Of a stretch of 64,000 nt of DNA, positions 60,237 through 64,000 are shown one piece after another. The notes below the pieces were generated by a model. It was not told the origin of the DNA and did not search any database. It saw only the letters and a program-made list of their open reading frames with translations. The stretch comes from Paenibacillus ferrarius. GTDB taxonomy: Bacteria > Bacillota > Bacilli > Paenibacillales > NBRC-103111. The translations under genes were made by a program, and so were the position numbers. The stretch's first letter is position 1; each line of letters starts with the position of its first letter. The DNA lies in contig NZ_MBTG01000035.1 in NCBI RefSeq assembly GCF_002027705.1, positions 1-64,000 of the forward strand. Direction: 5' to 3'.

Positions 60237-62030
60237 ATGAAAGCGCTTATTTCCTGGTTTGGCAGCTGGAGCATGCTGGCCAAACATTTCCTTTTCTTGT
60301 CCATAGGAACACTCGTCCTCTTAGGAGGGCTTGGCTGGATCAACTTGCGCGAAGCTGAGGGATTATTCCGGAGACAGGTCGTTTCGGACGCTCAAATTAT
60401 TATTGACCGAACCAATCTGTATATGAATGCTTATCTAGATAATGTGCAAAATATTCTTATGCTTATCTCTACCCGTGAAGATTTGTTGAGCGATGGCATG
60501 GAGAAGGAAGCATCGGATGTTCTGCGTTCGTATGCGAATATGAACAGAACGCTGTATAAGTCTCTCTATTTGGTCGGTGAGGATGGTCATGTTATTTCCA
60601 ACTCTCAAACCACCTTCGATATTATTGGAAATCCTCAAATCCCCGTACTGCTCACGAAAGCCAAGCAAACCTACGGAATGTTTATCACTGAGCCCTATCA
60701 ATCCCCCATGTCGGGTAAAACAGTAGCCTTCGTTTTGCCGATTCAATCCTCTTCAACGAAGTCATTCAAAGGGATCGCTGTCGTGGAAATCGATCTCGTT
60801 CAGTTAACGAATCTAATCGCTCAATTCATGAATACAAAGAATCAAACCTTTGCGATCATCACCAATAAAAAAAATGTTGTCCATTCGTTTGATGCGGGTC
60901 TCCCGCTTAACTCCTACCGACTGCTTCCGTATAATACGTCTGTGTTCCCGCCGGAGCTGGATGCTGGCTTTGTCGACAAGGTGTCAGAGCTTCCTCTAGG
61001 AGCAGCCGAAATTACAGGCCCGCAAGGCGATTTGGTTGCTGTGAAATCCGGGATGAATAAGCTTGGCTGGTATTTTATCGCCTTCTATGAAAATAGTTTT
61101 TTCTATCAAAATATTCGCAGTCTTTACCGGAATTTCAGCACGGCGGGCGTTTTCTGGATCTTCCTTGTCTTAATCAGCACCTACATGATAAGCCGGTATA
61201 TTACGCTGCCAGTACGTACATTGGTTGCTAAGATGGACCGGGTTCGAGATGTGGAGGTGCTTCACACCATACATGCAACCGGAAATGACGAAATCGGCCG
61301 ATTGGCCCGAAGCTATAACGCTATGATGGAGCGGATTCATCATCTGCTGCAGGAAACGAAGGAAGCGGAACGCCGCAAGAAGCATTTCGAGTTGAAAATG
61401 CTGCAGAGTCAAATCGCCCCCCATTTTTTGTATAACACGCTTGCTTGTATTAGTTCTTTGGCCAAGCAGCACAAAATCAACGAGGTTCGGGAAACGATCA
61501 AGACGCTTGTTGGCTTGTTGTCGTTCAGCTTTGATAAAAGCACGGAATTCGTCACTTTGGCGGACGAGCTGGAAGGGCTGCGCATGTATGCGTACATTCA
61601 GAAAGTACGATACGGTGATAAGTTCACGATGGAGATCGACGCCGCTTCTGAAACGCAATCCAAAACAATTCTGAAGCTAACCTTGCAGCCGCTTGTGGAA
61701 AATGCCATTTTCCATGGAATTGTTCCGCTCAAGCGTGAGGGAACGATCCGTATTCGGACGAAGTGCGTGAAGGGAAAATTGATCATTACGATCAGGGACA
61801 ACGGGCTCGGGATGAACGCGGAGGTTTTGAAAAGCCTGTTTGGAGAGCGGCACAAAGCGCCGAGTAAACACAGATTCACCGGAATCGGATTTATGAATGT
61901 TCATGAACGAATCGGGCTTCATTTTGGAGCGGAATATGGATTATCCATTTACTCTTTGCCGGAAATCGGTACGTTAATCCGAATCGAGCTACCTGCTTTG
62001 GAACATGAACATGCAGAAAAACCGCAATAA
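60237..62030 (+). CDS. Sensor histidine kinase (YesM-like)
   Basis: Membrane kinase of 597 aa. A first membrane helix (about 14-33), a large extracellular dCache-like sensor region, a second helix (about 303-323), HAMP, His_kinase domain with Q-I-A-P-H-F-L-Y-N-T-L (phospho-His), and an HATPase domain with N-A-I-F-H-G and D-N-G-L-G-M. This is the LytS/YesM class paired with AraC-type regulators next to sugar ABC transporters. It begins 7 bp after the regulator gene, so they form one operon. Confidence 0.93.
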   Translation: MKALISWFGSWSMLAKHFLFLSIGTLVLLGGLGWINLREAEGLFRRQVVSDAQIIIDRTNLYMNAYLDNVQNILMLISTREDLLSDGMEKEASDVLRSYANMNRTLYKSLYLVGEDGHVISNSQTTFDIIGNPQIPVLLTKAKQTYGMFITEPYQSPMSGKTVAFVLPIQSSSTKSFKGIAVVEIDLVQLTNLIAQFMNTKNQTFAIITNKKNVVHSFDAGLPLNSYRLLPYNTSVFPPELDAGFVDKVSELPLGAAEITGPQGDLVAVKSGMNKLGWYFIAFYENSFFYQNIRSLYRNFSTAGVFWIFLVLISTYMISRYITLPVRTLVAKMDRVRDVEVLHTIHATGNDEIGRLARSYNAMMERIHHLLQETKEAERRKKHFELKMLQSQIAPHFLYNTLACISSLAKQHKINEVRETIKTLVGLLSFSFDKSTEFVTLADELEGLRMYAYIQKVRYGDKFTMEIDAASETQSKTILKLTLQPLVENAIFHGIVPLKREGTIRIRTKCVKGKLIITIRDNGLGMNAEVLKSLFGERHKAPSKHRFTGIGFMNVHERIGLHFGAEYGLSIYSLPEIGTLIRIELPALEHEHAEKPQ

Positions 62031-62040
62031 AGCGTTTGCA
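62027..62040 (+). promoter_or_regulatory. Weak cre-like site at the kinase stop codon
   Basis: AATAAAGCGTTTGC plus following A matches about 12 of 14 positions of the CcpA consensus and overlaps the kinase stop. It is weaker than the site at 62082-62095 and could be chance. Confidence 0.3.
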
Positions 62041-62081
62041 AGAATTCGAACATTTTCGCAGGATCACTGTATATTTTCTAT

Positions 62082-62095
62082 TGAAAGCGCTTGCT
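62082..62095 (+). promoter_or_regulatory. cre site (CcpA box) before the ABC permease genes
   Basis: TGAAAGCGCTTGCT fits the catabolite-responsive element consensus TGWAARCGYTWNCW. TATACT (62095-62100), a possible -10, directly abuts it, so CcpA bound there would block transcription. It fits glucose repression of a sugar importer. Confidence 0.65.
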
Positions 62096-62150
62096 ATACT
62101 AAACTCAACCCGTTAGGAAGCGAGTGAACAGTTGGAAAAGAGGTGGCCTC

Positions 62151-63122
62151 ATGGAACAGCAAATTATAGTCGGGCAGAAAACAAAGGCGGGGAGAAAGGC
62201 AAGAGAAGCGAATCTTAAATTATCTGCGAAGCAGATTTGGGCTTTCCGAGCTTTTTACCTCATGCTTTTGCCGGGCGTTATTTATTTCGTTATTTTCCGC
62301 TATATTCCGATGTACGGTGTAGTTATTGCATTTAAGGATTTTCAAATACTAGATGGCATTCTCGGCAGCGGTTGGGCTGATCCATGGTACAAGCATTTTC
62401 AAACGTTTTTTAATTCCCCTTATTTCGGACAGCTCATGGCCAACACTTTCATTATTAGCATCTATAAAGTGGTCTTCGGCATGGCCCCGCCAATTATTAT
62501 GGCGCTGCTGCTCAATGAGTGCAGGCTGCGCTGGTTCAAAACCGTCGTACAGACGCTAACGTACATGCCGCATTTCTTATCTTGGGTCATTATTTACGGT
62601 ATCTTAATCGCACTCCTTTCGCAAAACTCAGGAATTGTCAACCGCTTTATCGAAGGTTCCGGGGGACAGTCGATAGGCTTCATGACATCGGTTGATTACT
62701 TCCGGACCATTCTGGTAAGTTCGGAAGTTTGGAAAGATCTCGGCTGGGGCGCGATTATCTACTTGGCAGCGATGACAGCGATCGATCCGACCTTGTACGA
62801 GGCAGCCCGCGTGGACGGCGCAAGCCGCCTGCGGATGATTTGGCACATTACGCTACCAGGCATTCGCAATGTCATTGTACTTCTGCTCATCTTAAAGCTG
62901 GGGCATATTATGGATGCCGGGTTCGATCAAATTTATATTTTGTATAACATCCAAGTTTATCAAGTTGCCGACATATTGGACACCTGGGTGTTCCGGACAG
63001 GCCTGCAGCAACTCAACTTCTCACTGGGGGCAGCCGTTGGATTGTTCAAATCGTTTATTGGACTCATTCTGGTACTCGGCTCCAATCAGTTATCCAAGAA
63101 ATGGGGTGAGGGCATATGGTAA
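62151..63122 (+). CDS. Sugar ABC transporter permease, LplB-type
   Basis: Inner-membrane permease (323 aa) of a CUT1-type importer. Six predicted helices, with F-R-Y-I-P-M-Y-G-V-V-I-A-F-K-D-F near the start, typical of LplB-type permeases. The EAA loop E-A-A-R-V-D-G-A-S-R-L-R-M-I-W-H-I-T-L-P contacts the ATPase. The start at 62151 has AGAGGTGG 4 nt upstream; a GTG at 62124 is in frame but unsupported. It overlaps the next gene by 7 bp. The substrate (oligo- or polysaccharide breakdown product) is not shown. Confidence 0.93.
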   Translation: MEQQIIVGQKTKAGRKAREANLKLSAKQIWAFRAFYLMLLPGVIYFVIFRYIPMYGVVIAFKDFQILDGILGSGWADPWYKHFQTFFNSPYFGQLMANTFIISIYKVVFGMAPPIIMALLLNECRLRWFKTVVQTLTYMPHFLSWVIIYGILIALLSQNSGIVNRFIEGSGGQSIGFMTSVDYFRTILVSSEVWKDLGWGAIIYLAAMTAIDPTLYEAARVDGASRLRMIWHITLPGIRNVIVLLLILKLGHIMDAGFDQIYILYNIQVYQVADILDTWVFRTGLQQLNFSLGAAVGLFKSFIGLILVLGSNQLSKKWGEGIW

Positions 63123-63976
63123 GAGGCTGGGAAGACCGGATCGTGAACACGATCGTCGTCCTCATTCTCGGGCTTGCTGCGCTAGCGGCGATAGTGCCGC
63201 TGATGTATGTGATAGCCGTATCCATCACGCCTTTCTCTGAGGTACTGAAAAACGGCGGCTTCATCCTGATTCCTAAGTCCGTCACTTTTAGCGCGTACCA
63301 TAAGCTTTTTACCGAAACCCATATTCCAAAAGCATTCTGGGTGACGATCTTCATCACCGTGGTCGGTACGCTGGTAAACCTGATTTTGACTTCGCTGATG
63401 GCTTATCCGCTTAGCCGCCGCAATCTCCCTGGCAGAAGCTATTTCCTGCTTATGGTCATCTTTACGATGCTGTTCAGCGGGGGACTCATTCCGACCTATT
63501 TGGTTGTTAAATCCTTAGGACTTCTGGATTCCGTCTGGTCCATGATTTTACCGAATGCGATTTGGAGCTTTAATATCTTGATCATGAAAAGCTTTTTTGA
63601 AAGCCTCCCTGAAGAGTTGTTTGAATCGGCCCGGATGGATGGCGCGAAGGAGTTCCGGATTTTATGGCAGATCGTATTGCCGCTCTCTGTTCCGTCTATG
63701 CTCACGATTGGGTTGTTCTACATGGTAGGTCATTGGAATGAATTTTTCCAGGCGATTATGTTTGTGACAGACCGCCATCTATTTCCACTACAGGTCGTTA
63801 TCCGCGAGATTCTTATAATGTCTCAGCAGCCGCTTGAAAATGCAGAAAATATTCTTCCTACCGAGACGATGCAAATGGCGGCCGTTGTTACAGCCTGCTT
63901 ACCGATCATTCTTGTCTACCCGTTCATTCAAAAGCATTTCACCAAAGGCATGCTAATGGGTTCTATCAAGGGTTGA
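63116..63976 (+). CDS. Sugar ABC transporter permease, LplC-type
   Basis: Second permease subunit (286 aa), six predicted helices. EAA loop E-S-A-R-M-D-G-A-K-E-F-R-I-L-W-Q-I-V-L-P and the typical ending K-G-M-L-M-G-S-I-K-G. It is translationally coupled to the first permease. The solute-binding lipoprotein expected next would begin beyond base 64000; only 24 bases remain and contain no start with support. Confidence 0.94.
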   Translation: MVRGWEDRIVNTIVVLILGLAALAAIVPLMYVIAVSITPFSEVLKNGGFILIPKSVTFSAYHKLFTETHIPKAFWVTIFITVVGTLVNLILTSLMAYPLSRRNLPGRSYFLLMVIFTMLFSGGLIPTYLVVKSLGLLDSVWSMILPNAIWSFNILIMKSFFESLPEELFESARMDGAKEFRILWQIVLPLSVPSMLTIGLFYMVGHWNEFFQAIMFVTDRHLFPLQVVIREILIMSQQPLENAENILPTETMQMAAVVTACLPIILVYPFIQKHFTKGMLMGSIKG

Positions 63977-64000
63977 CTCCGTATTGATGATTGTGTCAGG

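Noticed and set aside
1..64000. CRISPR arrays, tRNA genes, insertion sequences, prophage genes
   Set aside because: No direct-repeat arrays, tRNA-like cloverleaf signatures, transposase or phage proteins were recognised in the window.

Overview
The window is a piece of a Gram-positive, endospore-forming chromosome, most probably Paenibacillus or a close relative. This is inferred from gene order and protein families, not from a database search. The evidence is a complete S10-spc-alpha/str/rpoBC/L10-L12/secE-nusG region, with sporulation genes (pdaB, kbaA, gerD, cwlD, sigH) at both ends. The block from disA through pssA, a small four-cysteine protein and a PIN/TRAM protein to ispDF-gltX-cysES is also typical. 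From 1 to about 59,040 most genes lie on the minus strand. The window therefore shows the familiar ctsR-to-rpsI superregion of Bacillus read backwards.

Layout. 1-246: upstream region of an rRNA operon that continues off the left edge (tandem promoters plus a boxA-like site, minus strand). 247-5656: spore genes (80-aa unknown, SpoIIM-like, pdaB, kbaA, gerD, salA/mrp, cwlD). 5755-6665: cysH with the decayed remnant of a sulfate adenylyltransferase gene. 6894-24189: rplM-rpsI, truA, and the alpha, spc and S10 ribosomal protein operons with secY, adk, map and infA. 24206-28979: str operon. 29086-40915: rpoB-rpoC, rsmC-like methyltransferase, L12/L10/L1/L11, nusG, secE, L33. 41140-49872: sigH, rae1, rlmB, mrnC, cysS-cysE under a Cys-specific T-box, gltX, ispF-ispD and a YacL-like protein. 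50029-52434: four-cysteine protein, pssA, disA. 52427-54309: a decayed native radA and, beside it, an intact but divergent radA. 54465-59137: clpC-mcsB-mcsA-ctsR with two CtsR boxes. 59441-63976 (plus strand): a YesN/YesM-type two-component system followed by two LplB/LplC-type sugar ABC permeases; the operon runs off the right edge.

Most of the window is conserved core machinery for translation, transcription, secretion and stress proteolysis. Translational coupling is frequent (4-bp or 1-bp overlaps at rplW/rplD, rplO/secY, adk/map, ispD/ispF and mrnC/cysS).

The most unusual locus is clpC-radA-disA. The expected radA has collapsed to a frameshifted C-terminal fragment that still overlaps the disA start. 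A separate RadA, with altered Walker A surroundings and an altered KNRFG motif, sits next to it with its own terminator. A second case of gene decay is the sat fragment between cysH and cwlD. The ECF transporter genes ecfA1-ecfA2-ecfT, expected between rplQ and truA, are absent. I found no CRISPR array, tRNA gene, insertion sequence or prophage.
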